Assembly: GCA_028688575.1 (NCBI GenBank) | Contig: JAQTXW010000004.1 | Coordinates: forward strand, 1-62,246 | Length of the DNA stretch: 62,246 nt | Source: Methylotenera sp. | Lineage (GTDB): Bacteria > Pseudomonadota > Gammaproteobacteria > Burkholderiales > Methylophilaceae | Direction of reading: 5' to 3' | Part shown: positions 10,178-18,081 of the stretch, one piece after another | Numbering within the stretch: the first letter of the stretch is position 1 | Layout: every line of letters begins with the position of its first letter | Program-made: the position numbers and the translations under genes | Notes under the pieces: model-generated | Databases searched by the model: none | The model's input: the letters and a program-made list of their open reading frames with translations, nothing else | What the model was told of the DNA's origin: nothing

Positions 10178-10784
10178 AAAACTAGGTATTGTGATTGGAG
10201 ATAATACTAAAGCAGCTAACATCTTTGCTGGTTTGTGTCAGGATTTTCGTCTTATAAAGTATAAGAACCCTTCTGAATATGTCCAAATCTATTGGGATTT
10301 GTATACCAAGACTCCTGATTCAAATAACAATCTTAATGGAAAAATATTCGAATATATTTTGGCTACGCTATGTATAAGGGAGGGTCTTTTACCTTTGTAT
10401 ATGAGCGCAAAAGTGGCATTCGTACCCAACGTAGTCTACGACTTAATGTTTTATACTGCTGAGCGCGGGCCAATTTGCTGGAGCGTAAAAACCAGCTTGC
10501 GAGAACGTTATAAGCAGGCGGATTTGGAAGCTATTGCCCTCAAATATGTGCATAGAAAAGCGCTTAATTATCTCATTACTCTTAATGTAGATGAAGCTAG
10601 AAGCGTCAAGGAGAAAATTAAAACGGGAGATGTTATCGGTTTGGATGATGTTGTCGTCGCTACAGACTCGGCGTTTGATGACATGATTAGAGAGTTAAAG
10701 CAATTTTCTTTTACCGAACCGCCTACGGTTAGGGTGATAGAGTCCAATCAGGTGGTTACGGCAGAACAAAGTGTTACAGCTTAA
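10170..10784 (+). CDS. Probable type II restriction endonuclease partner
   Basis: I do not recognise a named family, but position and residues support a PD-(D/E)XK nuclease. The 204-aa protein starts at GTG within the end of the methyltransferase gene, with a GAGGTGAA Shine-Dalgarno just upstream. A predicted core has Glu61 (KIFEYILATL), Asp91 (VVYDLMF) and a strand CWSVKTS with Ser105-Val-Lys107 in place of the usual (D/E)XK. A glutamate at 120 could supply the missing acid from the following helix, as in Cfr10I/NgoMIV-type enzymes. There is no signal peptide or membrane segment. It ends 3 bases before the stop of comM on the opposite strand. A non-nuclease accessory role cannot be excluded. 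Confidence 0.7.
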   Translation: MLKKLGIVIGDNTKAANIFAGLCQDFRLIKYKNPSEYVQIYWDLYTKTPDSNNNLNGKIFEYILATLCIREGLLPLYMSAKVAFVPNVVYDLMFYTAERGPICWSVKTSLRERYKQADLEAIALKYVHRKALNYLITLNVDEARSVKEKIKTGDVIGLDDVVVATDSAFDDMIRELKQFSFTEPPTVRVIESNQVVTAEQSVTA

Positions 10785-10787
10785 ATC

Positions 10788-12281
10788 TTAGACTTTATCG
10801 CCTCGCCTATATTGCACGGCTTCTGCAATGTGCGTGGATTTAATCTCGTCAGCACCAGCAAGATCGGCAATTGTTCGCGCTACTTTTAAAATACGGTGAT
10901 AGGCGCGTGCTGATAAATTGAGCCGTGAGATGGCAGTTTTTAATAGCTGCAAACCAGCGTCATCTGGTTTGCAGTATTGATCAATTTCTGCGGTACTCAG
11001 TGAGAAGTTGGCTTTATTTTGTCTGGCTAATTGGAAGGTCCGCGCTTTCTCTGCGCGGGCGCGGATGATATCACTGCTTTCGGCTGCCTGCGCACTGGTT
11101 AATTCTTCATTTTTTAATGCGCTTACTTCAATATGGAGATCAATTCTATCCAGCAATGGGCCAGAAATCTTGGCTTTATAGCGCAATATTTGGTCAGGTG
11201 TGCAGCGACATTTGTTGTTAAAGTGCCCTAGGTAGCCGCAAGGGCATGGATTCATGGCTGCGATGAGCTGAAACTGCGCGGGAAAGTCGGCCTGACGTGC
11301 CGCGCGGGAAATATTAATGTGGCCACTTTCTAAAGGTTCTCGCAGTACTTCAAGTACTTTACGGTCAAATTCTGGTAATTCGTCCAGGAATAAAACGCCA
11401 TGGTGCGCGAGGGATATTTCACCAGGTCGAGGGATGCCGCCTCCGCCCACAAGCGCTACACCAGAAGCTGTATGGTGGGGCGATCTGAAAGGACGACGCT
11501 TCCAATTTTCCAGTTTATAGTTGCCGCTTAACGATTGCAGTGCAGCGGCTTCTAGTGCCTCATCTTCTGTCATGCTAGGCAAGATGCCTGCAAAGCGGCT
11601 GGCAAGCATGCTTTTGCCCGCGCCTGGTGGTCCGCTCATCAGTACGCTGTGACCACCTGCAGCTGCAATTTCTAATGCGCGCTTGGTACCTGACTGCCCT
11701 TTTACTTCGCTAAAGTCTGCATACTGCACGCTGGCAGCTTGCTGTGTTGCCGCAGCCTGCACCAAATGAGTGCGGTCTGCTAGATGTGCACATACTTCTA
11801 ACAATGAATTGGCAGGGTAAATGATTGCGTTGCTGACCAGTGCGGCTTCAGCGGCGGATTCGGCTGGCAGTATAAAAGCGCGGCCGCTTTTGTGAGATTT
11901 GTAAGTCATGGCAAGCGCACCACGAACGGCGCGCAGTTCACCAGTCAGGGCTAACTCACCTGCAAACTCATAATGAGCCAAAGATGTTTTGGGTATTTGT
12001 CCGCTGGCTGCGAGGATTCCCAGTGCGATGGGCAGGTCGTAACGTCCGCTTTCTTTGGGTAAATCAGCAGGCGCTAAATTGACGGTGATGCGCTTCGCAG
12101 GAAATTCAAACTGGCTGGTGAGCAAGGCTGCGCGTACGCGGTCCTTGCTTTCTTTGACCTCAGCTTCTGGCAAGCCCACTATTGTGAAGCTGGGCAGGCC
12201 GTTTGCCAGATGCACTTCAACCACTACTTCTGGCGCGTCCATGCCAGTCAATGCGCGACTATATAAAACGGCAAGGCTCAT
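10788..12281 (-). CDS. comM: ComM/YifB family Mg-chelatase-like AAA+ ATPase
   Basis: Hexameric AAA+ helicase that drives branch migration during natural transformation (known for Vibrio ComM). It has an N-terminal ChlI-like fold domain (GLPEAEVKESKDRVRAAL), a Walker A GPPGAGKSM near the middle, Walker B LFLDELPEF, and a C-terminal segment with CPCGYLGHFNNKCRC and the arginine-containing SGPLLDRIDLH. The frame opens at 12326, but the conserved start is MSLAVLYSRAL (12281), 4 bases after the ubiK stop. The result is 497 aa, usual for the family. Confidence 0.95.
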   Translation of the reverse strand: MSLAVLYSRALTGMDAPEVVVEVHLANGLPSFTIVGLPEAEVKESKDRVRAALLTSQFEFPAKRITVNLAPADLPKESGRYDLPIALGILAASGQIPKTSLAHYEFAGELALTGELRAVRGALAMTYKSHKSGRAFILPAESAAEAALVSNAIIYPANSLLEVCAHLADRTHLVQAAATQQAASVQYADFSEVKGQSGTKRALEIAAAGGHSVLMSGPPGAGKSMLASRFAGILPSMTEDEALEAAALQSLSGNYKLENWKRRPFRSPHHTASGVALVGGGGIPRPGEISLAHHGVLFLDELPEFDRKVLEVLREPLESGHINISRAARQADFPAQFQLIAAMNPCPCGYLGHFNNKCRCTPDQILRYKAKISGPLLDRIDLHIEVSALKNEELTSAQAAESSDIIRARAEKARTFQLARQNKANFSLSTAEIDQYCKPDDAGLQLLKTAISRLNLSARAYHRILKVARTIADLAGADEIKSTHIAEAVQYRRGDKV

Positions 12282-12285
12282 GTTA

Positions 12286-12543
12286 TTAATCTTGTTTGGC
12301 GGGTTGTGTATGGATAGACTGCTCAAGCTCGGCTAACTTGGCTTCTAAAAGAGTGAGCTTCTCGCGCGTGTTTTTTAACACTTCAGTCTGCACATCAAAC
12401 TCTTCTCTCGTGACAAGTTCCATTTTGGTGAATGCGCCTCTTAATAGTGCATCCATGTTTTTATCCAAATCGGCAAGCGGTGATGACTTTACCAACTCTT
12501 TGATTTTATTTGATATTTCATTAATTTTGGATGATTCCAGCAT
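12286..12543 (-). CDS. ubiK: Ubiquinone biosynthesis accessory factor UbiK (YqiC family)
   Basis: Small coiled-coil protein that helps assemble the Ubi complex in aerobic ubiquinone synthesis (known for E. coli UbiK). The hallmark is LVTREEFDVQTEVL followed by a C-terminal heptad-rich coiled coil (TREKLTLLEAKLAELE). I start it at the ATG at 12543 (MLESSKINEI), preceded by TTGAGGATC, rather than at the upstream ATG at 12567; this gives 85 aa. It is probably co-transcribed with comM, an arrangement common in Betaproteobacteria. Confidence 0.9.
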   Translation of the reverse strand: MLESSKINEISNKIKELVKSSPLADLDKNMDALLRGAFTKMELVTREEFDVQTEVLKNTREKLTLLEAKLAELEQSIHTQPAKQD

Positions 12544-12652
12544 GTTTTGATCCTCAAGAATTGTCATTAGTTTAGCAGATAATAGGATATTGATGGTGTT
12601 ACGTTGTAATATTTATATATTATATCTTATTGATTATTAAGGGTTTTAAATG

Positions 12653-12668
12653 TGGCACGCCCTTTGCT
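12653..12668 (+). promoter_or_regulatory. Sigma-54 promoter of the TorF porin-glnK-amtB operon
   Basis: TGGCAC, five bases, TTGCT is an essentially perfect -24/-12 sigma-54 element. The invariant GG and GC are correctly spaced and it lies 52 bases before the porin ATG on the same strand. Nitrogen-limitation control through NtrC is the natural expectation for glnK-amtB. I could not pick out convincing NtrC enhancer sites in the ~100 AT-rich bases upstream. Confidence 0.85.
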
Positions 12669-12719
12669 TAACAAGAAGCGTGTATGTTTTCGTTTAATCA
12701 TGTTTAAGGAGTTAGCAAT

Positions 12720-13496
12720 ATGCGTAAATCATTCTTATCACTCGCAGTATTAAGTGCACTTTCACTGCCAGCAGTTTCTTATGCTGAGGAAGTGGCAGCT
12801 CCAGCAGCACCAGAGTCGCCACATGCATTTGCTTACAATGTGGGTTTATATAGCCAATATATTTTCCGTGGTTTAACACAAACGCGTGAAGATTTGGCTT
12901 TGCAAGGTGGTGTTGATTATAGCCATGCCAGCGGTTTTTATGCAGGTGCATGGGGTTCTAACATCAGCTGGTTAACAGATGCGGACACCTACAAAAGCTC
13001 AAGCCTGGAATTGGATGTCTACGGTGGTTATGCCAACAGCATCGGTGAAACCGGTGTGGATTACAACGTAGGTTTGTTGCAATACATTTATCCAGGCAGA
13101 AAAATTAGCGGTAAGAAAAAAGCAGAAACGACTGAGGTTTACGGAAGCTTGAGCTACGGTTGGGTGCAAGGCAAGGTTTCCGTAGTGGTGTCTGATGGTG
13201 CTTTCGGCTTTGATAATGCAGATGGCAGCACTTATTCCGAATTAAATCTCACAGTGCCATTTGGCAGTGGCTTTTCAGCTTTAGCGCATGTGGGTTACCA
13301 AGATTTTACAGGCAAAGGCAACAGTACTTTTGATTATGCCGATTGGAAACTGGGTTTAACCAAATCATGGGATAGCGGTGTGAATGTAGGTGCATATTAC
13401 ACAGATACGGATGGTAAAAAATCAGACTTTACCGATGCTTCAAACCAAAATATTGCAAAAGAGCAATTCACTGTGTATGTACAAAAAACGTTTTAA
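12720..13496 (+). CDS. TorF-type (Gcw_chp) putative outer-membrane porin
   Basis: A 258-aa protein with a classical signal peptide (about 1-22, ending VSYAEE) followed by alternating beta-strand sequence closing in aromatic FTVYVQKTF, as expected for an outer-membrane beta-barrel. The opening FAYNVGLYSQYIFRGLTQ is characteristic of the TorF/Gcw_chp family. Such genes often precede glnK-amtB in Betaproteobacteria, and here the sigma-54 promoter is directly upstream. This suggests, without proof, a role in outer-membrane passage of ammonium or small nitrogen compounds under nitrogen limitation. Confidence 0.88.
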   Translation: MRKSFLSLAVLSALSLPAVSYAEEVAAPAAPESPHAFAYNVGLYSQYIFRGLTQTREDLALQGGVDYSHASGFYAGAWGSNISWLTDADTYKSSSLELDVYGGYANSIGETGVDYNVGLLQYIYPGRKISGKKKAETTEVYGSLSYGWVQGKVSVVVSDGAFGFDNADGSTYSELNLTVPFGSGFSALAHVGYQDFTGKGNSTFDYADWKLGLTKSWDSGVNVGAYYTDTDGKKSDFTDASNQNIAKEQFTVYVQKTF

Positions 13497-13509
13497 CTTT
13501 AAGGCGTGT

Positions 13510-13545
13510 TGCGTTGCGGAAGGTTAAACCTGATTCTGCAACGCA
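13510..13545. promoter_or_regulatory. Nested dyad between porin and glnK
   Basis: Outer arms TGCGTTGC/GCAACGCA (8 bp, perfect) enclose a second palindrome AGGTTAAACCT. There is no U-tract, so it is not a classical terminator. It could stabilise or process the transcript and set different levels of porin and glnK-amtB. Confidence 0.5.
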
Positions 13546-13573
13546 GCATCATTGATCTAAAGATAATATTTAG

Positions 13574-13921
<348 letters not shown>

Positions 13922-13928
13922 GGGGACT

Positions 13929-15356
13929 ATGATGAAAAAATTACTTTCGATGTTGGCACTCATGACAGCACTAGGTTTTGGTTACGCCAGCACCACTTTT
14001 GCTGAAGATGCAACACCTGTCGCTGAAGTTGCGGTTGAAGTTGCAGTCACTGAAGCAGCACCTGCTGCAGATGCCTTGGCCGCTCCTGAAGACGCAGCTG
14101 CCACCGCACCTGCGGCAGAGGTGACGGTTAATAAGGGAGATACCGCATGGATGATGGTTGCTACCCTGCTGGTTATTTTAATGACAATCCCTGGTTTGGC
14201 ATTGTTCTACGGTGGTTTGGTACGCAGCAAAAATATGCTATCTGTTTTGATGCAAGTGTTTGTCGTGTTCTCACTGGTTTCTGTGTTGTGGGCGCTCTAC
14301 GGCTATAGCTTGGCATTTGGCAGTGGCTCAGGGCTTGTCATTGGTGATCTTGGCAAGGTGTTCCTGCAAGGCGTAACGATGGATACATTGTCAGATACTT
14401 TTACAGATAATGTGAAAATTCCTGAAATGATTTTTATCGCGTTTCAATGCACGTTCGCTGGTATTACCTGCGCTCTGATTGTGGGCTCTTTTGCAGAGCG
14501 TATGAAGTTTAGTGCCGTATTATTATTCTCAGCATTATGGTTCACATTGAGCTACATCCCTATTGCGCATATGGTTTGGGGTGCGGGTGGTTACTTGCTA
14601 GACAAAGGAGCGCTAGACTTTGCTGGTGGTACGGTTGTGCATATTAATGCGGCGGTAGCTGGGTTGGTCGGCGCTTACATGATAGGTAAACGTATTGGTT
14701 ACGGTAAAGAAGCGTTAACGCCTCATAACCTTACCTTGACTATGGTCGGCGCTTCATTGCTGTGGGTAGGCTGGTTTGGTTTCAATGCTGGTTCAAATCT
14801 GGAAGCAAACGGTGGCGCAACATTGGCATTTGTGAACACACTGTTCGCGACAGCCGCTGCAGTATTGGCATGGTCGGTCGGTGAGGCATTGCTAAGAGGT
14901 AAAGCTTCTATGTTAGGTGCTGCTTCAGGTGCTGTTGCAGGCTTGGTTGCTATTACCCCAGCATGTGGTTCAGTGGGGCCGATGGGTGCAATTGCCATTG
15001 GTTTAGCTGGCGGCTTCCTGTGCTTATGGGGTGTGACAGGCCTGAAGAAATTGCTTGGCGCAGATGATTCGCTGGATGTGTTTGGTGTGCACGGTGTTGG
15101 CGGCATTGTTGGCGCATTGCTCACAGGTGTATTCACCGCACCGAGCCTGGGTGGCACGGGTGGTGATGATTTCTCAATCATTTCGCAGGTCATGATTCAA
15201 GGTGAAGGCGTGATTATTACGATACTTTGGTCATCAATTGCTGCATTCATCAGCTATAAAGTCGTGGATATGATTGTAGGATTGCGTGTATCTGAAGACG
15301 CTGAGCGTGAAGGTTTAGATACTGCTTCACACGGTGAGCGTGCATACTCACTGTAG
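13929..15356 (+). CDS. amtB: Ammonium transporter AmtB
   Basis: Inner-membrane ammonium channel with about 11 transmembrane helices, whose cytoplasmic face is closed by GlnK. The Amt signatures are FYGGLVRSKNMLS, DFAGGTVVHINA (first pore histidine) and DVFGVHGVGGIVG (second pore histidine). An N-terminal signal peptide is followed by about 45 residues rich in Ala, Glu and Val (roughly 25-70) before the first helix, longer than in E. coli AmtB. It is the last gene of the sigma-54 operon and is followed by a strong terminator. Confidence 0.97.
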   Translation: MMKKLLSMLALMTALGFGYASTTFAEDATPVAEVAVEVAVTEAAPAADALAAPEDAAATAPAAEVTVNKGDTAWMMVATLLVILMTIPGLALFYGGLVRSKNMLSVLMQVFVVFSLVSVLWALYGYSLAFGSGSGLVIGDLGKVFLQGVTMDTLSDTFTDNVKIPEMIFIAFQCTFAGITCALIVGSFAERMKFSAVLLFSALWFTLSYIPIAHMVWGAGGYLLDKGALDFAGGTVVHINAAVAGLVGAYMIGKRIGYGKEALTPHNLTLTMVGASLLWVGWFGFNAGSNLEANGGATLAFVNTLFATAAAVLAWSVGEALLRGKASMLGAASGAVAGLVAITPACGSVGPMGAIAIGLAGGFLCLWGVTGLKKLLGADDSLDVFGVHGVGGIVGALLTGVFTAPSLGGTGGDDFSIISQVMIQGEGVIITILWSSIAAFISYKVVDMIVGLRVSEDAEREGLDTASHGERAYSL

Positions 15357-15376
15357 CTGCAAGGTAAGCGTTAAAC

Positions 15377-15404
15377 AAAACGGGCACCTAGGTGCCCGTT
15401 TTTT
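15377..15404 (+). terminator. Rho-independent terminator after amtB
   Basis: CGGGCACC/GGTGCCCG forms an 8-bp GC-rich stem with almost no loop (CTAG centre may open), flanked by an A-run and a T6 tail. Confidence 0.9.
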
Positions 15405-15453
15405 CACATATAGCGCAAGCTTACCCCTCTTAGGCAATGAGAGAATTTACAGC

Positions 15454-15493
15454 TTGACATTCATCACTAAATAACTAATTATATAGTGATGAA
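15454..15493 (+). promoter_or_regulatory. Promoter and operator of the arsR-aas operon
   Basis: TTGACA (15454-15459) is a consensus -35 box. Starting on its last base side, TTCATCACTA (15460-15469) and TAGTGATGAA (15484-15493) form a perfect 10-bp inverted repeat with a 14-base spacer that covers the AT-rich -10 region and the start codon. The size and place fit an autoregulatory ArsR-family operator. Confidence 0.7.
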
Positions 15494-15794
15494 ATCAGTG
15501 GCTGATATCCCCAAAGAATTCAAAGACACCGCTGCAATTTTTATTGCACTGGGCGACGAGCACCGCCAGCGCATTCTGCTTGCCTTTGAAAAAGGCGAGC
15601 AATTAAATATCTTGCAAATTGCATCCACCACCACATTAAGCCGAACCGCAGTCACGCATCATCTCAAAGTTCTACGTCAATCGGGTGTACTTAATTCAGA
15701 AAAAAAAGGTAAAGAAGTATTTTTTTGGATTAATCGTCCATTAGTGATGAATGCTATGGAGCGGGTGCTGACTTACATCAGAAACGCGACTTAA
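15489..15794 (+). CDS. ArsR-family winged-helix transcriptional regulator, cysteine-free
   Basis: A 101-aa winged-helix repressor. The N-terminal helix FKDTAAIFIALGDEHRQRILLAF and the recognition helix SRTAVTHHLKVLRQSGVL are typical of ArsR/SmtB proteins. It has no cysteine at all, so the usual ELCVCDL metal site is absent and the signal is probably not a thiol-bound metal. Start is either GTG at 15486 or ATG at 15489; the ATG is preferred, and both lie inside the dyad described above. It lies 16 bases ahead of the Aas-like gene, so it may control lipid acylation in response to a fatty acid or related ligand (inference). Confidence 0.85.
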   Translation: MKSVADIPKEFKDTAAIFIALGDEHRQRILLAFEKGEQLNILQIASTTTLSRTAVTHHLKVLRQSGVLNSEKKGKEVFFWINRPLVMNAMERVLTYIRNAT

Positions 15795-15810
15795 AAAACA
15801 TGGAGAAGTA

Positions 15811-17931
15811 ATGATCGCAGCGCTTTTACAATTGATTTGTCGTATCGTTTTCAGGGTAGATGTAACGGGCATCAGTCACTTGCCCAAGCAGGGTAAATTA
15901 CTGATTATTGCAAATCATGAATCATTTTTGGATGGCCTACTGCTAGGTTTGTTCTTACCTATACGTGCCACGTTTGTTGTGCATACCACAGTGCTTAACC
16001 ACTGGCTATTCAGGCAGATTTTACGTTTGACGCCCTATCTCGCTGTTGATCCAAGCTCACCTATGGCAATGAAGCGCGTCATTAAACTCATCGAGGCAGG
16101 CGAGCCTGTGGTCATTTTTCCAGAAGGGCGCATTACGCTCACAGGTTCATTGATGAAAGTGTATGACGGGCCTGGTTTTGTAGCGGCTAAAACAGGCGCA
16201 ATGCTGTTACCCATTCGCATTGATGGTGCAGCCAGATCTTACTTCAGTCGTTTGCGTGGCGAGCATCCAAGAAAGTTATTTCCCAAGGTCAGCATCACAA
16301 TTCTACCTACGCGTCATATCGCAATGCCAAAAGGTGAAAACGCCAAAGCAAGGCGCAGGCAGGCGGGAGAGTTAATGCGTAAAGAAATGCAGAATATGCT
16401 GTTTAGTTCTGCACCCATCAGTAGCTTGTTTGAGGCTTTTCTTGATGCAGTTTCAAATTATGGGCGTAATACGATTTTGATTGAGGACATGCGTCAAGTA
16501 GAGGAGAGTTATGGCGACTTGCTCAAGAAAAGTTTAGTGCTTGGTAGGCTAGCCACTAAGGTGACCAATCTCCATGAGAATGTTGGCCTGCTAATGCCCA
16601 ATATCACGAATACCATCGGCATGATATTTGGCTTAACCGCATTTGCGCGCGTGCCAGCTATGCTAAATTACACCGCGGGTGTGACAGGCATTCAAGAGGC
16701 ATGCAAAGTCGCCAGTATTAAAACCATCATCAGTTCACGCGAGTTTGTCAGAACGGCGAAGCTGGAAAATATCGTTGCAGAATTAAAGCAGGTGCATGTC
16801 ATTTATTTAGAAGACCTGCGACATCAATTTACGTGGGCAGACAAACTGTGGCTGATGGGGTTTGCATTGTGGATGCCTAGGTTAGCCACGGTAAGAAGCC
16901 ATCCCAATGATCCTGCAGTGGTATTGTTTACTTCAGGTTCTGAAGGCAAACCTAAGGGCGTAGTGCATACGCACAGCAGTATATTGGCCAATATTGCACA
17001 AATTAAATCCGTGATCGATTTTTCTATGCACGATAAATTTATGATGGTGTTGCCAATATTTCATGCGTTCGGCTTTACTTGTGGTGCCATTATGCCAGTG
17101 GTTGCAGGCAGCCGATTATTTGTCTACCCATCGCCCTTGCATTATCGGGTTATCCCAGAAGTCATCTATGATCGCGGATGTACCGTGTTATTTGGTACCA
17201 GCACATTTTTAGGCAATTACGCCAAATATGCCAATCCTTATGATTTTTATAAGCTGCGATATGTAGTAGCGGGTGCAGAAAAGCTCAATGAAGAAGTACG
17301 TAAGACTTGGGCAGATAAATTTGGCTTACGTATTTTAGAAGGTTACGGCGCGACTGAGTGCGCTCCTGTATTGGCCGTGAATACACCTATGGCAAATAAG
17401 TTGGGTTCAGTCGGCACTTTAATGCCAGGATTGGAACCAAAAATAAAAGCCGTACCTGGGATAGAGAAAGGCGGTGTGCTTTCTGTACGTGGCCCAAACG
17501 TGATGCGCGGTTATTACGTGTTTGACAAGCCAGGTGTCATCCAGTCACCACAGGAGCAATGGTATAACACGGGTGATATCGTGGAAATCGACAGTGATGG
17601 GTTTGTATTTATTAAAGGCCGAGTCAAACGATTTGCAAAAGTGGCAGGTGAAATGGTTTCGCTCGAAATAGTAGAGCAAGTGGCACATCATGCATCACCC
17701 GCCTATCAGCATGCGGCTGTGTCACAAGCAGATGCACAGCGTGGTGAGAGCATCGTGCTTTACACTACAGATGAAAAGCTTAATCGGGAGCTGCTCAATC
17801 AAAGCGCAAAGCAATTAGGTAGCCCTGAACTCACCATTGCAAGAAAAGTGATCGTATTGAAAGCGTTGCCCGTGTTAGGCACAGGTAAAATGGATTACAT
17901 CACTTTGAAACATATGGCAGAAACTGCCTAG
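15811..17931 (+). CDS. Bifunctional acyltransferase / acyl-ACP synthetase (Aas-like)
   Basis: A 706-aa fusion of a PlsC-type acyltransferase and an AMP-forming ligase. The N-terminal domain has NHESFLDG (HX4D catalytic motif, near residue 31) and FPEGRIT. The C-terminal domain has the ATP-loop FTSGSEGKPKGVVH, EGYGATECAP and the hinge GDIVEIDSDGFVFIKGR. In E. coli, Aas re-acylates lysophosphatidylethanolamine with fatty acid activated on bound ACP at the inner membrane. The length resembles E. coli Aas (719 aa). A GGAG Shine-Dalgarno precedes it. It forms an operon with the ArsR gene. Confidence 0.9.
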   Translation: MIAALLQLICRIVFRVDVTGISHLPKQGKLLIIANHESFLDGLLLGLFLPIRATFVVHTTVLNHWLFRQILRLTPYLAVDPSSPMAMKRVIKLIEAGEPVVIFPEGRITLTGSLMKVYDGPGFVAAKTGAMLLPIRIDGAARSYFSRLRGEHPRKLFPKVSITILPTRHIAMPKGENAKARRRQAGELMRKEMQNMLFSSAPISSLFEAFLDAVSNYGRNTILIEDMRQVEESYGDLLKKSLVLGRLATKVTNLHENVGLLMPNITNTIGMIFGLTAFARVPAMLNYTAGVTGIQEACKVASIKTIISSREFVRTAKLENIVAELKQVHVIYLEDLRHQFTWADKLWLMGFALWMPRLATVRSHPNDPAVVLFTSGSEGKPKGVVHTHSSILANIAQIKSVIDFSMHDKFMMVLPIFHAFGFTCGAIMPVVAGSRLFVYPSPLHYRVIPEVIYDRGCTVLFGTSTFLGNYAKYANPYDFYKLRYVVAGAEKLNEEVRKTWADKFGLRILEGYGATECAPVLAVNTPMANKLGSVGTLMPGLEPKIKAVPGIEKGGVLSVRGPNVMRGYYVFDKPGVIQSPQEQWYNTGDIVEIDSDGFVFIKGRVKRFAKVAGEMVSLEIVEQVAHHASPAYQHAAVSQADAQRGESIVLYTTDEKLNRELLNQSAKQLGSPELTIARKVIVLKALPVLGTGKMDYITLKHMAETA

Positions 17932-18081
17932 TCGATAGGTGATTAATAGGTTGGGTGTGGCAAAGTAGCAAAGGTGTATTGAATGCGTTTTTAGCGTAAA
18001 TTGTTTGCAGTTAAACTCAGGGTGAAAAATATTTCTGATGCAGGTTAAACATGCGTGTTTTAACACTAAAGGGATTGTGTG

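Noticed and set aside
14723-15193. 156-codon frame antisense to amtB
   Set aside because: Pro/Thr/Ala-rich shadow of a membrane-protein gene; no start signal.
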